Program-made: the position numbers and the translations under genes
Shown here: piece by piece, positions 46,128 to 55,691 of the stretch
Layout: every line of letters begins with the position of its first letter
Numbering within the stretch: position 1 is the stretch's first letter
Source of the DNA: Alphaproteobacteria bacterium
GTDB taxonomy: Bacteria > Pseudomonadota > Alphaproteobacteria > Geminicoccales > Geminicoccaceae
Direction of reading: 5' to 3'
DNA length: 64,000 nt
Assembly (NCBI GenBank): GCA_027045875.1
Contig: JALUAG010000074.1
Span: 62,001 to 126,000 of the forward strand
Notes under the pieces: model-generated
Databases searched by the model: none
What the model was told of the DNA's origin: nothing
What the model saw: the letters and a program-made list of their open reading frames with translations, nothing else

Positions 46128-46661
46128 ATGGACAAGGCCCTCCGCTTCGCGCGCGCTCTCGAGCGGCTGGTTTCGACGATCGGCCGCATCTTCGCCTGGC
46201 TGTCGCTGCCACTGGCCGCGGTGATCGTCTTCGACGTCGTCACCCGGCGCTTCTTCGTGCTCGGCTCGACCCGGCTGCAGGAACTCGAATGGCATCTCCA
46301 TGCCGCCCTCTTCCTGATGCTCCTCGGCTACGCCTATCTCCGCGACGCCCATGTGCGCATCGACGTGCTGCGCGAGCGGATGTCGCCGCGCACCCGGGCC
46401 TGGGTCGAGGTCGTCGGCTGCCTCCTGTTCCTGATCCCCTACAGCCTCCTCCTGCTCTACTACTCGGCCAACTTCTGGGAGCGTTCCTTCCTGCTCGGCG
46501 AGGCCTCGGCGGCGACCACCGGCCTGCCCCACCGCTGGATCGTCAAGGCGGCGATGCCGCTCGGCTTCGCCCTGCTGTTCCTGGCCGGATTGAGCGTGCT
46601 GCTGAACCGCCTGCGAGATCTGCTGGGCGGTGACGAGCCGCCGACCGAAGCGCGGCGCTAG
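46128..46661 (+). CDS. dctQ: TRAP transporter small permease (DctQ)
   Basis: Small membrane subunit of the TRAP transporter, 177 aa with four hydrophobic segments. VIVFDVVTRRFFVLGSTRLQELEWHLHAALF (shown in part: VTRRFF and LQELEWHLH) is the family signature and LRDAHVRIDVL follows. The ATG at 46128 gives a correct N-terminus; the 94 bases before it are GC-rich with no gene. It connects the binding protein and large permease genes in the usual order. Confidence 0.92.
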   Translation: MDKALRFARALERLVSTIGRIFAWLSLPLAAVIVFDVVTRRFFVLGSTRLQELEWHLHAALFLMLLGYAYLRDAHVRIDVLRERMSPRTRAWVEVVGCLLFLIPYSLLLLYYSANFWERSFLLGEASAATTGLPHRWIVKAAMPLGFALLFLAGLSVLLNRLRDLLGGDEPPTEARR

Positions 46662-46673
46662 GAGACGCGGGCG

Positions 46674-48044
46674 ATGTATTTCGAGGACGCGCTGCCTCTC
46701 CTCATGTTCGCCACCCTCGCGGTGCTGCTGTTCTGCGGCTACCCGGTGGCCTTCGTGCTGGGGGGCGTGGGTTTCGGCTTCGGGCTGATCGGCTGGTACT
46801 TCGACGTCTTCAACCTCGTCGAGTTCTTCAATCTGGCGCCGCGCATCTGGGGCGGCACGGCCGAGAACCTGGTGCTGGTCGCGGTGCCCATGTTCGTCTT
46901 CATGGGCACCATGCTGGAGCGCAGCGGGGTGGCCAAGGACCTGCTCGAATGCCTCGAGGTGCTCTTGCGCCGGGTGGCCGGCGGCCTCGCCCTGTCGGTC
47001 ACCCTGATGGGCACCATCATGGCCGCCACCACGGGCATCATCGGCGCCTCGGTGGTGATGATGAGCATCCTCGCCCTGCCGGTGATGGTGCGGAGCGGCT
47101 ACAGCCACGCGCTGGCCACCGGCACCATCTGCGCCTCGGGCACGCTCGGCATTCTCATCCCGCCCTCCATCATGCTGGTGCTGATGGCGGATCTGCTTCA
47201 GGTCTCGGTCGGCACCCTGTTCATGGCCGCGGTGGTGCCGGGACTGCTCCTCTCCGGCCTCTACTACCTCTACATCAACGTCCTGTGCCGCATCCGCCCG
47301 GAGATGGCGCCGCCGCTGCCCGAGGACGCCGGCCCGGAGGGAACCCTCGAACTGCTGGTCATGGTGCTGCGCAGCTTCCTGCCGCCGGTGATCCTCATCT
47401 TCCTCGTGCTGGGCTCGATCTTCTTCGGCTGGGCGACCCCCACCGAGGCCTCGGGGGTCGGTGCCGCGGGCGCCGTCCTGCTGGCGCTCGCCAAGCGCAA
47501 CCTCACCCTCGCGGTGCTGCGCGAGGTGGTGGAGCGTACCGCCCTCACCAACGCCATGATCTTCGGCATCTTCGTCGGCGCCACCGCCTTCTCCTACGTC
47601 TTCCGCTCCCTCGGCGGCGACTTCGTGGTCGAGGATCTGATCCTCGGCTCCGGCCTCCACGACTGGGGCATCCTGATCGTCATCATGGCGGTCGTGTTCG
47701 TGCTCGGCTTTTTCTTCGACTGGCTGGAGATCACCCTCATCGTGCTGCCCATCTTCGCCCCCATCCTGCGGCAGCTCGGGGCGATGGCCGATCACGTGGG
47801 CGGTGCGGAGCTGATCGTGCCCTGGTTCGCCATCCTGGTGGCGGTCAACCTGCAGACCAGCTTTCTGACCCCGCCCTTCGGCTTCGCCCTCTTCTATCTC
47901 AAGGGGGTGGCGCCCAGAGAGATCAAAATCCAGGAGATCTACCTCGGGATCGTGCCCTTCGTGCTGCTGCAGCTGGTGGGCCTCGGCATCGTCATGGCCT
48001 TTCCCCAGGTCGCGCTGTGGCTGCCCGGCGTGCTGCTGGACTGA
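46674..48044 (+). CDS. dctM: TRAP transporter large permease (DctM)
   Basis: Large transport subunit, 456 aa with about twelve hydrophobic segments; it drives import with a sodium or proton gradient. ENLVLVAVPMFVFMGTMLERSG, SGTLGILIPPSIMLVL and FFGWATPTEASGVGAAGA are diagnostic (shown as VAVPMFVFMG, GTLGILIPPS and ATPTEASGVGA). It lies 12 bases after dctQ and completes the operon. The C-terminus contains the FLTPPFGFALFYL motif. Confidence 0.96.
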   Translation: MYFEDALPLLMFATLAVLLFCGYPVAFVLGGVGFGFGLIGWYFDVFNLVEFFNLAPRIWGGTAENLVLVAVPMFVFMGTMLERSGVAKDLLECLEVLLRRVAGGLALSVTLMGTIMAATTGIIGASVVMMSILALPVMVRSGYSHALATGTICASGTLGILIPPSIMLVLMADLLQVSVGTLFMAAVVPGLLLSGLYYLYINVLCRIRPEMAPPLPEDAGPEGTLELLVMVLRSFLPPVILIFLVLGSIFFGWATPTEASGVGAAGAVLLALAKRNLTLAVLREVVERTALTNAMIFGIFVGATAFSYVFRSLGGDFVVEDLILGSGLHDWGILIVIMAVVFVLGFFFDWLEITLIVLPIFAPILRQLGAMADHVGGAELIVPWFAILVAVNLQTSFLTPPFGFALFYLKGVAPREIKIQEIYLGIVPFVLLQLVGLGIVMAFPQVALWLPGVLLD

Positions 48045-48055
48045 GACGACCGCGG

Positions 48056-48130
48056 CCGGTTCCGTTAACCATATGTTCGCGATTGCCTGCTAGGGCTGCT
48101 ACCCGGGCGTTACCGAAACCGGTGGCAGCC
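48056..48130 (+). promoter_or_regulatory. Competing inverted repeats upstream of NAD-glutamate dehydrogenase
   Basis: Arms at 48056-48069 and 48109-48122 are complementary in 12 of 14 positions (ccggttccgttaac / gttaccgaaaccgg). A second pair, 48094-48103 and 48121-48130, matches in 9 of 10. They share 48121-48122, so both stems cannot fully form together. The region is the 150-base dctM-gdh gap. It may act as a terminator for the TRAP operon or as a leader switch for gdh; this is inferred. Confidence 0.35.
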
Positions 48131-48194
48131 TCTATTGTCGCGCGCGCCCGCATGTGATTGCATCCCGGCGCGGGGCGATCTGGAGAAAAGGCCG

Positions 48195-51100
48195 ATGACA
48201 CCGCGCGGCGAAGACCGCAAGACCGAGATCATCGAGGCGCTGGCAGCGCTGGTGCGCGAGAAGCTGCCGCCGGCCGAGGCCCCCCGCGCCGAGGCCTTCC
48301 TGCGCCGCTTCTACCGCAACGTGGCGCCCTTCGACCTCGAGAACCGCGAACTCCTGGACCTCTACGGGGCCGCCCTTTCCCACTACCGCTTCGGACAGCA
48401 GCGCAAGCCCGGCGAGCCCAAGCTCAGGGCCTACAATCCGCGCATCGAGCAGCACGGCTGGCAGTCGACCCACACCATCGTCGAGGTGGTCAACGACGAC
48501 ATGCCGTTCCTGGTCGACAGCACCAGCATGGCGCTGAGCCGCCACGGCCTCGGCATCCATCTCGTCATCCATCCCCTGCTGACCGTGCGCCGGGATGCCC
48601 GCGGGCGCCTCACCGACATCCTCGACCGGCCCACCGGCAAGCGCGCCTTCACCGAAAGCTGGATGCATTTCGAGGTCGACCGGCACAGCGACCGCGCCTT
48701 CCTCGCCAAGCTCGAGGAGGACATCACCCGCACCCTGGGCGACGTCCGCCGCGCGGTCGAGGACTGGAAGCGGATGTGCGCCCGCATCGACGCCGCGATC
48801 GCCGGGCTGCCGGCCGCCGCCCGTCATCTCGATCCCGCCGATCTCGAGGAGATCGAGGCCTTTTTGCGCTGGCTCGCCGACGATCATTTCATCCTCCTCG
48901 GCTACGCCGCCTATCTGCTCGAGAAGGATCCGGAGAAGGGCGTGCGGCTGCGCCGCGAGGCGGATTCGGCGCTCGGCATCCTGCGCGGCTACGGCCCGAG
49001 CGAATACTCGCGCAGCTTCGAGGCGATGCCGCCCGAGATGCGCGAACGCGCCTGCGAGCCGCTGCCGGTGATCGTGGTCACCAAGGCCAACACCAAGAGC
49101 ACGGTGCATCGCCCCGCCTATCTCGACTACGTGGGGATCAAGCGCTACGACGCCCAGGGGCGGGTGATCGGCGAGCACCGCTTCCTCGGCCTCTTCACTT
49201 CCGCCGCCTACAACCGCAGCCCGCTCAGCATCCCCCTGCTGCGCCGCAAGATCGAGCGGGTGGTGGCGCGGGCCGGGCTCGATCGCCGCAGCCACGCCGG
49301 CAAGGCGCTCCTCAACATCCTCGAGACCTATCCCCGGGACGAGCTGTTCCAGATCGACGAGCGGGAACTGCTCGAGATCGCGACCAACATCCTCTACCTG
49401 CAGGACCGCCTGCAGATCCGCCTGTTCCTGCGCCGCGATCCCTACGGCCGCTTCGTCTCCTGCCTCGTCTACGTGCCCCGCGAGCGCTACAACACGGCGC
49501 TCAGGAAGCGCTTCCAGGGGATCCTCTGCGAGGCCCTCGGGAGCGAGGACGCCGAGTTCCAGGCCCAGGTCTCCGAGGCCCTGCTGGCGCGCATCCTGTT
49601 CGTGATCCGCACGCCGCGGGGCATCCCGGCGGAGCTCGATCCCGAGGCACTCGAGCGGCGCCTCGTCGAGGCCGCCCACGACTGGAGCGACCGCCTCTAC
49701 ACCACGCTCCTCGACGTCGAGGGGGAGGAGCACGGCAATCTCCTCTTCCGCCGCTACGGCCACGGTTTTCCCACCGCCTATCAGGAGGCGGTGCCGGCGC
49801 GGGCGGCGGTGGCCGATCTGATCGCCATCCACCGCCTCGCCGAGGGGGAGGAGGGGCCGCTCGCGCTGCGCCTCTACCGGCGTCTCGAGGATTCCGAGGA
49901 CCTGCTGCACTTCCGGATCATCCGGCCGCAACGGCCGGTGCATCTCTCGGATGCCCTGCCGATCCTCGAGAACATGGGCGTGCGGGTGCTCTCCGAGCAG
50001 CCCTTCGAGGTGCGCAGCGCCGAGGGCGAGGTGTTCTGGATCCACGACTTCCTGGTCCAGATCGCCTCCGGCGAGAGCGTCGCGGTCGACGACATCCGCG
50101 ACAAGTTCCAGAGCACCTTCCTCGCGGTGTGGAACGGGGACAGCGAGAACGACGGCTTCAACCGGCTGGTGCTGGCGGCCGGCCTCGACGTCGCCGGGAT
50201 CACCGTGCTGCGGGCCTACTGCAAGTACATGCTGCAGATCGGCTCGCCCTTCAGTCAGGCCTACATCGAACGCACCTTCGCCGCCAACGGCGGCATCGCC
50301 CGCCGCCTCGCGGCCCTGTTCGCGGCCCGCTTCGATCCCGGTCTGTCGGCCGCCCAGCGCGAACGCCGCTCGGCCGAGCTGGTGGACCAGATCCTGGCCC
50401 GTCTTGAGCAGGTGGCGGTGCTCGACGAGGACCGCATCCTGCGCACCTACCTGGGCCTCCTGCAGGCGACCCTGCGCACCAACGCCTTCCAGGAGGCCGA
50501 AGGCGGCGGTCGCAAGCCCTACGTCTCCCTCAAGTTCGATCCCACCCGCGTGCCGCGCATGCCGCAGCCGCGCCCGGCCTTCGAGATCTTCGTCTACGCG
50601 CCCACCGTGGAGGCGGTGCATCTGCGGGGCGGCAAGGTGGCCCGCGGCGGCATCCGCTGGTCCGACCGGCGGGAGGATTTCCGCACCGAAATCCTGGGTC
50701 TCATGAAGGCCCAGATGGTCAAGAACGCCATCATCGTCCCGGTCGGCGCCAAGGGCGGCTTCGTCGTCAAGCGACCGCCCGCGGGGGGCGACCGTCAGGC
50801 GCTGCTCGAGGAGGGCATCCGCTGCTACCGCACCTTCCTGCGCGGCATGCTGGACATCACCGACAACCAGAAGGGCGGCGAGGTGATACCGCCGCCGCGG
50901 GTGGTGCGCTACGACGACGACGATCCCTATCTCGTGGTCGCCGCCGACAAGGGCACCGCCACCTTCTCCGACATCGCCAACGCCATCAGCCGCGAGTACG
51001 GCTTCTGGCTCGACGACGCCTTCGCCTCCGGGGGCTCGGCCGGCTACGACCACAAGAAGATGGGGATCACCGCCCGCGGTGCCTGGGAATCGGTGAAGCG

Positions 51101-53105
51101 CCACTTCCGCGAGCTCGGCATCGATCCCGCCAACGACCCCTTCACCGTGGTCGGCATCGGCGACATGTCGGGCGACGTGTTCGGCAACGGCATGCTGCTC
51201 TCCGACCGGATCCGGCTGATCGCCGCCTTCGACCACCGCCACGTCTTCGTCGATCCCGATCCCGATCCCGCCACTTCCTTCGCCGAGCGCAAGCGCCTCT
51301 TCGCGCTGCCGCGCTCGAGCTGGGAGGACTACGACAAGGCGCTGATCAGCCGCGGCGGCGGGGTCTGGCGACGCACCGCCAAGCGCATTCCGGTCTCGCC
51401 CGAGATGCGCGAGGCGCTGGGCATCGAGGGAGACGTCGACCATCTGACGCCCAACGAACTCGTGAGCGCCATCCTGCGGGCACCGGTGGACCTCTTGTGG
51501 AACGGCGGCGTCGGCACCTTCGTCAAGGCGCGGGCGGAAAGCCACGCCGAGGCCCAGGACCGCAGCAACGACGCGGTGCGGGTGGACGCCGAGGAGCTGC
51601 GCTGCAAGGTCGTCGGCGAGGGCGGCAATCTGGGCTTCACCCAGCGCGCCCGGATCGCCTTCGCCCGCGCCGGTGGCCGCATCAACACCGATTTCATCGA
51701 CAATTCGGCCGGCGTCTCCTGCTCCGACCACGAGGTCAACATCAAGATCCTGCTGCGCGAGGTGATGGAGGCCGGAGAGATCACCCTCAAGCAGCGGGAC
51801 GCGCTGCTGGCCGAGATGACCGACGAGGTGGCGGAGCTGGTGCTGCGCGACAACGTGCTGCAGAACCTGGCCCTGAGCGTCGGCCAGACCATGGCGGTCG
51901 AACTGTCGGACGCCCAGCAGCGGCTGATGCGCAAGCTCGAGGACCGCGGCCGGCTCGACCGTGCCCTCGAGTTCCTGCCCTCGGATCAGGAGATCGAGGC
52001 CCGCCGGCGCCGGGGTGCGGGCCTCACCCGCCCGGAGGCGGCGGTACTGCTGGCCTACGCCAAGATGGTCCTGTTCGAGGATCTCCTGGAGAGCCCGATA
52101 CCCGAGCGTCCCTACTTCCTGGTTGATCTGCGCAAGTACTTCCCCCGCCAGCTCCGGCGCCGCTTCCCCGAACAGATCGCCGCGCACCGGCTGCGCCGGG
52201 AGATCATCGCCACCTGGATCGCCAACAGCCTCATCAACCGCGGGCTCGAGGTGTTCGTCAGCGAGATGGAGGACGAGACCGGGGCCGATCTCACGGACAT
52301 CACCCTCGCCTTCGTCATCGCCCGCGACGCCTTCGCCCTGCTGCCCGTGTGGGGCGAGGTGGAGACCCTGGGCTACGAGGTCGCGGCCGAGCACCAGCTC
52401 GCCATCCTGGCCGCCCTGCGCGACACGCTCGCCGCCGGCACCCGCTGGTTCCTCGCCCACGCCCCGCGCCCCCTCGGCATCCGCGAGGCGGTGGGTCGCT
52501 TCCGTCCCGGTATCGCCCGGGTGATCGACGCCCTCGAGGAGGTGCTGGCTCCGACCCAGACCATCACCTTCAGCGGCACCGTCGCCGCCTATGCCGAGGC
52601 GGGGCTGCCGCGTCCCCTCGCCCGGCAGGTGAGTGCCCTGCCCCTCTTCCTGCCGGCCGCCGACATCGTCGCGGCCGCCCAGAGCTGGCAGTCCGACGCC
52701 GCGGTCGAGGATGTCGACTATCTGGCGGTGGCCCGCATCTACTTCGCGCTGAGCGCGGTGCTGGACATCGCCTGGCTGTCGGCGCGGCTCCGCCGCGCGC
52801 CGACGGAAAGCCGCTGGGACCGGCTGGCGCTGACCGGGCTCGAGGAGGAGCTCTCCAACGTCCTGCGCCGCCTGACCCTGGCCTGCGTCGGCGAGCTCGG
52901 GGTGGTGCAGGATCCGGAGGAGGTCCGCGCGCGGGTGGAGAGCTGGCTCGAAACCCGGCTCCACGGCCTCGTCCGCTACCGCCGCCTGCTGGCCGATCTC
53001 AAGGGCGCCACGACACCGGCCCTGGCCATGCTGAGCGTGGCCGTGCGCAGCCTCTCCGATCTCAGGGTGGTGCGCGCCGTCGAGGGGGCTCAGGGCTCCG
53101 CGTAG
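48195..53105 (+). CDS. gdhB: NAD-specific glutamate dehydrogenase, large (180-kDa) type
   Basis: Oxidative deamination of glutamate to 2-oxoglutarate with NAD; catabolic. The 1636-aa product belongs to the L_GDH family. The N-terminal 650 residues hold ACT-like regulatory modules, the catalytic domain has the active-site lysine K853 in PVGAKGGFVVK, and the nucleotide-binding part includes GIGDMSGDVFGNGML and VVGEGGNLGFTQ. The ATG at 48195 has GGAGAAAAGG upstream. The 3' end overlaps a convergent lipoprotein gene by 44 bases, and the leader contains competing inverted repeats. Confidence 0.97.
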   Translation: MTPRGEDRKTEIIEALAALVREKLPPAEAPRAEAFLRRFYRNVAPFDLENRELLDLYGAALSHYRFGQQRKPGEPKLRAYNPRIEQHGWQSTHTIVEVVNDDMPFLVDSTSMALSRHGLGIHLVIHPLLTVRRDARGRLTDILDRPTGKRAFTESWMHFEVDRHSDRAFLAKLEEDITRTLGDVRRAVEDWKRMCARIDAAIAGLPAAARHLDPADLEEIEAFLRWLADDHFILLGYAAYLLEKDPEKGVRLRREADSALGILRGYGPSEYSRSFEAMPPEMRERACEPLPVIVVTKANTKSTVHRPAYLDYVGIKRYDAQGRVIGEHRFLGLFTSAAYNRSPLSIPLLRRKIERVVARAGLDRRSHAGKALLNILETYPRDELFQIDERELLEIATNILYLQDRLQIRLFLRRDPYGRFVSCLVYVPRERYNTALRKRFQGILCEALGSEDAEFQAQVSEALLARILFVIRTPRGIPAELDPEALERRLVEAAHDWSDRLYTTLLDVEGEEHGNLLFRRYGHGFPTAYQEAVPARAAVADLIAIHRLAEGEEGPLALRLYRRLEDSEDLLHFRIIRPQRPVHLSDALPILENMGVRVLSEQPFEVRSAEGEVFWIHDFLVQIASGESVAVDDIRDKFQSTFLAVWNGDSENDGFNRLVLAAGLDVAGITVLRAYCKYMLQIGSPFSQAYIERTFAANGGIARRLAALFAARFDPGLSAAQRERRSAELVDQILARLEQVAVLDEDRILRTYLGLLQATLRTNAFQEAEGGGRKPYVSLKFDPTRVPRMPQPRPAFEIFVYAPTVEAVHLRGGKVARGGIRWSDRREDFRTEILGLMKAQMVKNAIIVPVGAKGGFVVKRPPAGGDRQALLEEGIRCYRTFLRGMLDITDNQKGGEVIPPPRVVRYDDDDPYLVVAADKGTATFSDIANAISREYGFWLDDAFASGGSAGYDHKKMGITARGAWESVKRHFRELGIDPANDPFTVVGIGDMSGDVFGNGMLLSDRIRLIAAFDHRHVFVDPDPDPATSFAERKRLFALPRSSWEDYDKALISRGGGVWRRTAKRIPVSPEMREALGIEGDVDHLTPNELVSAILRAPVDLLWNGGVGTFVKARAESHAEAQDRSNDAVRVDAEELRCKVVGEGGNLGFTQRARIAFARAGGRINTDFIDNSAGVSCSDHEVNIKILLREVMEAGEITLKQRDALLAEMTDEVAELVLRDNVLQNLALSVGQTMAVELSDAQQRLMRKLEDRGRLDRALEFLPSDQEIEARRRRGAGLTRPEAAVLLAYAKMVLFEDLLESPIPERPYFLVDLRKYFPRQLRRRFPEQIAAHRLRREIIATWIANSLINRGLEVFVSEMEDETGADLTDITLAFVIARDAFALLPVWGEVETLGYEVAAEHQLAILAALRDTLAAGTRWFLAHAPRPLGIREAVGRFRPGIARVIDALEEVLAPTQTITFSGTVAAYAEAGLPRPLARQVSALPLFLPAADIVAAAQSWQSDAAVEDVDYLAVARIYFALSAVLDIAWLSARLRRAPTESRWDRLALTGLEEELSNVLRRLTLACVGELGVVQDPEEVRARVESWLETRLHGLVRYRRLLADLKGATTPALAMLSVAVRSLSDLRVVRAVEGAQGSA

Positions 53106-53355
53106 CCGGCCGTTGCGCCGGCGGCAGCCCCTCGGCGGGCCCGGCGGTGTTCCGGCTCTCGTCGGACCGGCCGCCGAGGCCGATCGTGAGGGCGCCGGTC
53201 TCGCCGCTGAACAGGCCGGGTCCGGGCGGGATCTCGCGCTCCGAGCGGTAGTCGAACGCCTGGCCGCCGCAGCCGGCGAGCAGGGCCATCAGACCGAGCG
53301 CCGGGACCAGCAGACGCAGGCGCCGGACCGCTATCTCAGAACTTGACCCGGGCAC
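53062..53355 (-). CDS. Small lipoprotein
   Basis: A 97-aa protein with a lipoprotein signal: a hydrophobic stretch LRLLVPALGLMALLAGC with lipobox LLAGC (Cys29). The mature part is short, Gly/Pro/Arg-rich and of unknown function. The start is a GTG at 53355 inside the porin C-terminus, overlapping it by 20 bases, so it is coupled to the porin. Its 3' end lies 44 bases inside the convergent glutamate dehydrogenase gene. Confidence 0.65.
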   Translation of the reverse strand: MPGSSSEIAVRRLRLLVPALGLMALLAGCGGQAFDYRSEREIPPGPGLFSGETGALTIGLGGRSDESRNTAGPAEGLPPAQRPATRSPEPPRRRAPP

Positions 53356-54598
53356 CGGTCATCACCGCGTTGATCGGATCGAGATCGAGCCCGTCGCGAT
53401 CGAGCTCGTAGTAACGATAGCCGAGATAGAGCTGGGTCGCGATGGCGTCGAGGTTCTGGACCGCGAAGGCCCCGATGGAGAGCGAATCGTCGCCGTCGGC
53501 GGCGATGTCGCGGCCGCTGTAGACGTCCACCGCGAGCGCCGTGCGACCGATCTCGAACATCTCCATCAGGTAGCCGATCTTCGCGTAGAGGAAGGTGGGA
53601 TCGTCCCGCCCCGCCTGGTCCGGGTCGTCACGCCCGGCGGCGGCGGTGAGATTGACGCCGTTGCCGAACAGCACCGACACCGAGCCGTCGATCCGCTCCT
53701 GGGCACCGGGCGCGTCGCCGTAGGCGACGGCGGCGGCCAGCTTGGCGTCGCCGTATTCCCGGCTGTAGCGCAGCGCCACGTCCCAGCGCTCGTCGGCGAT
53801 CGCCGAGGCGGAAGCGGTGAAGCCCGCGAAACCCGGCGTGTCGTAGCGGATGCGGTCGTCGCGGCTGAGCCCGTCCAGATTGCTGAAGGCGGCGCCCACC
53901 CGGATCGCCGTGCGGCCGGTGTCGTCGTCCACGAACAGGATGCCGCCGGCCATGTCGCCCACGCTCGAATAGCCCACCACCGAGGTGCCCGAGAGATCGA
54001 CCTCGGAGGCGCCGTTGGAGGCCGTGTCGCCCTGCCCGAGACTGAGCCTGCCGTAACGCGCATGATCGACGAACAGGTCGAGATGGCGCTCGTCGAAATC
54101 GCCGCTGCCGACCCCGCGCTCGTTGTCCTGGTTCACGAGATTGCTGGGATTGCTCTGGAACTCGACCTCGAACAGCGTCCCCACCGTCAGCTCCCCGCTC
54201 GCCCGCACCCGGCCGACCAGGCGCACACGGGTCGAGGAATTGTCGTTGTCGACGAAGAACAGATCCCGCCGCCCGCCGTCGTCGCTGAACAGCAGCGCCC
54301 GGTTGACCTGGCCGGAGACGGTGAGCTGCACCTCGTCGTTGCCGGAGCGGGCGACGCCGGCCGGCACCTCGGGCCGCTCCACCACCCGCTGCACCCGCTC
54401 GCCGGTCTCCCGCTGCTGGCGCTGGAGCTCCCCGAGCTGCTCCTGCACCTTTTCCAGCCGACGCTGCAGGATCTCGATCTGCTGCTGGAGCTCCTCGGCG
54501 CTCTGGGCACGGGCCGGCGAGGGCGCGGCCAGCGCCAGGGAGAGGACACCTGCTGCCGACAGGAACAAACCCCGACCGATGCGATCGCCACGATGCAT
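53336..54598 (-). CDS. Gram-negative porin
   Basis: An outer-membrane beta-barrel of 420 aa. A signal peptide (about 1-31) is followed by a periplasmic coiled coil (about 33-75; EELQQQIEILQRRLEKVQEQ) and then the barrel, beginning VQLTVSGQVNRALLFSDDG and ending in the outer-membrane C-terminal signature VKF. SSTRVRLVGRVRAS, LGQGDTASNGASEVD and GYRYYELDRDG are typical of alphaproteobacterial porins. The ATG at 54598 has GAGAGG upstream. The coiled-coil N-terminus probably touches peptidoglycan. Confidence 0.88.
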   Translation of the reverse strand: MHRGDRIGRGLFLSAAGVLSLALAAPSPARAQSAEELQQQIEILQRRLEKVQEQLGELQRQQRETGERVQRVVERPEVPAGVARSGNDEVQLTVSGQVNRALLFSDDGGRRDLFFVDNDNSSTRVRLVGRVRASGELTVGTLFEVEFQSNPSNLVNQDNERGVGSGDFDERHLDLFVDHARYGRLSLGQGDTASNGASEVDLSGTSVVGYSSVGDMAGGILFVDDDTGRTAIRVGAAFSNLDGLSRDDRIRYDTPGFAGFTASASAIADERWDVALRYSREYGDAKLAAAVAYGDAPGAQERIDGSVSVLFGNGVNLTAAAGRDDPDQAGRDDPTFLYAKIGYLMEMFEIGRTALAVDVYSGRDIAADGDDSLSIGAFAVQNLDAIATQLYLGYRYYELDRDGLDLDPINAVMTGARVKF

Positions 54599-54952
54599 GT
54601 CCACCTCTCCCCCGGTTCCGCGGCCGCCGGAACGCGGCCGTCGAATGCCCGAGCATAGCCGACTTCTCTCCGCCGCCGGCACCAATCGCTCCCGCGTACC
54701 GCCGCAGCTGGTGTTTTCCCGACCCTGTTGCAGTACGGTCACGCCGGCGAGCGGCCGATCCGCTCCGGAAACGGCGGCGGTCCGCTTTACCGGCGGCCCT
54801 CTTTGCGCCTATCATGCGAACCGTATATTGCAGCGCGGGTGGAACCGAGGGACCGGCAGGGTTCCCGGCGGGGTAGTTGCGTGGCGGTCGTTTTTGGGCC
54901 ACAAGCCGCCGCGGGGTGGGCATGCGAGACGCGGCGGTCGGAGGAACGGCTT
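54599..54952. other. Divergent intergenic region, 354 bases
   Basis: No gene is supported. It must carry promoters for the porin (minus) and the PmtA-like gene (plus). A ttccg/cggaa inverted repeat around a CGGCCG core lies at 54616-54632 in the porin leader. An AT-rich TATATT at 54824-54829 with TTGCGC 15 bases before it is a weak plus-strand promoter candidate. Little else stands out. Confidence 0.5.
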
Positions 54953-55567
54953 ATGCAGGCTGGCAAGGTACTCAAGGAAGGAGGTCTCTTCTTCCGGCAG
55001 TGGCTGCGGTCACCCAAATCGATGGGTTCCATGATCCCTTCCTCCCGCGCTCTCGGCCGGGCGATGGCGCGGGCGGTGCGCTGGCAGCCGGGACAGACCG
55101 TGGTCGAGCTCGGCGGCGGCACCGGGGCCATCTCCAAGGGGCTCATGGAGGCCGGCCTCCCCAAGGAGGCCCTTCTCGTGATCGAGCTCGACGGCGAGCT
55201 TTACCGCTTCCTGCGCGAGGAGCTGCGCGGCGTGGCGGTGGTGCAGGGCGATGCCACCCGCCTCGACGAGATTCTCGACCGCCAAGGGGTCCGCGAGGTC
55301 GGCACCGTGATATCCGGTCTGCCGATGGTGGGCATGCCGCTGGACTTCAAGCGGACCATCGTCGAGCAGAGCTTCCGCGCCACCGGCGAGGACGGCGTTC
55401 TCGTCCAGTACACCTACGCGCCCTTCCCCTCGATCCCGCCGCGCCCCTTCGGGCTCCGCGCCGAACTGGCCGCCTACGTGCTGCGCAACGTTCCGCCCGC
55501 CGCCGTCTGGCGCTACACCCGCGACGTCGCGGCGCGGCCGGAGAGCCGCTTGGAACGCGCCGCCTGA
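54953..55567 (+). CDS. PmtA-like SAM-dependent methyltransferase
   Basis: A 204-aa class I methyltransferase resembling phospholipid N-methyltransferase PmtA, which makes phosphatidylcholine from phosphatidylethanolamine. The N-terminus FFRQWLRSPKSMGSMIPSS is the membrane-contact helix of PmtA-type proteins, motif I is VVELGGGTGAISKGL, and SGLPMVGMPL is a later family mark. The ATG at 54953 has GGAGGA 7-8 bases upstream. Related proteins without proven PC synthesis exist, so the substrate is tentative. Confidence 0.8.
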   Translation: MQAGKVLKEGGLFFRQWLRSPKSMGSMIPSSRALGRAMARAVRWQPGQTVVELGGGTGAISKGLMEAGLPKEALLVIELDGELYRFLREELRGVAVVQGDATRLDEILDRQGVREVGTVISGLPMVGMPLDFKRTIVEQSFRATGEDGVLVQYTYAPFPSIPPRPFGLRAELAAYVLRNVPPAAVWRYTRDVAARPESRLERAA

Positions 55568-55593
55568 CCCGCCTTCCCGATCCCGCGCCCGGC

Positions 55594-55628
55594 CACCTGC
55601 CACGTTTGCCTCCACCGGCGGGCAGGTG
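55594..55628. terminator. Inverted repeat after the PmtA-like gene
   Basis: A perfect 8-bp repeat cacctgcc / ggcaggtg separated by 19 bases lies 26 bases past the PmtA-like stop and about 70 bases before the Liv-type operon. It may be a terminator for the first or an operator for the second. No T-run follows. Confidence 0.35.
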
Positions 55629-55691
55629 CTATCGGTGGCTCGGCCCGACGGTTCGGGTCCTTGGTTTCGACTGGCCGCAAGCACGGGAGGC

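Noticed and set aside
45747-47795. Minus-strand open frame opposite dctQ-dctM
   Set aside because: His/Glu/Gln-rich reading of the reverse complement of membrane-protein codons; not a gene.
48132-52964. Open frame of 1610 codons on the minus strand opposite gdhB
   Set aside because: It runs exactly opposite the glutamate dehydrogenase frame and shows only low-complexity composition. A real protein of this size would show domains.
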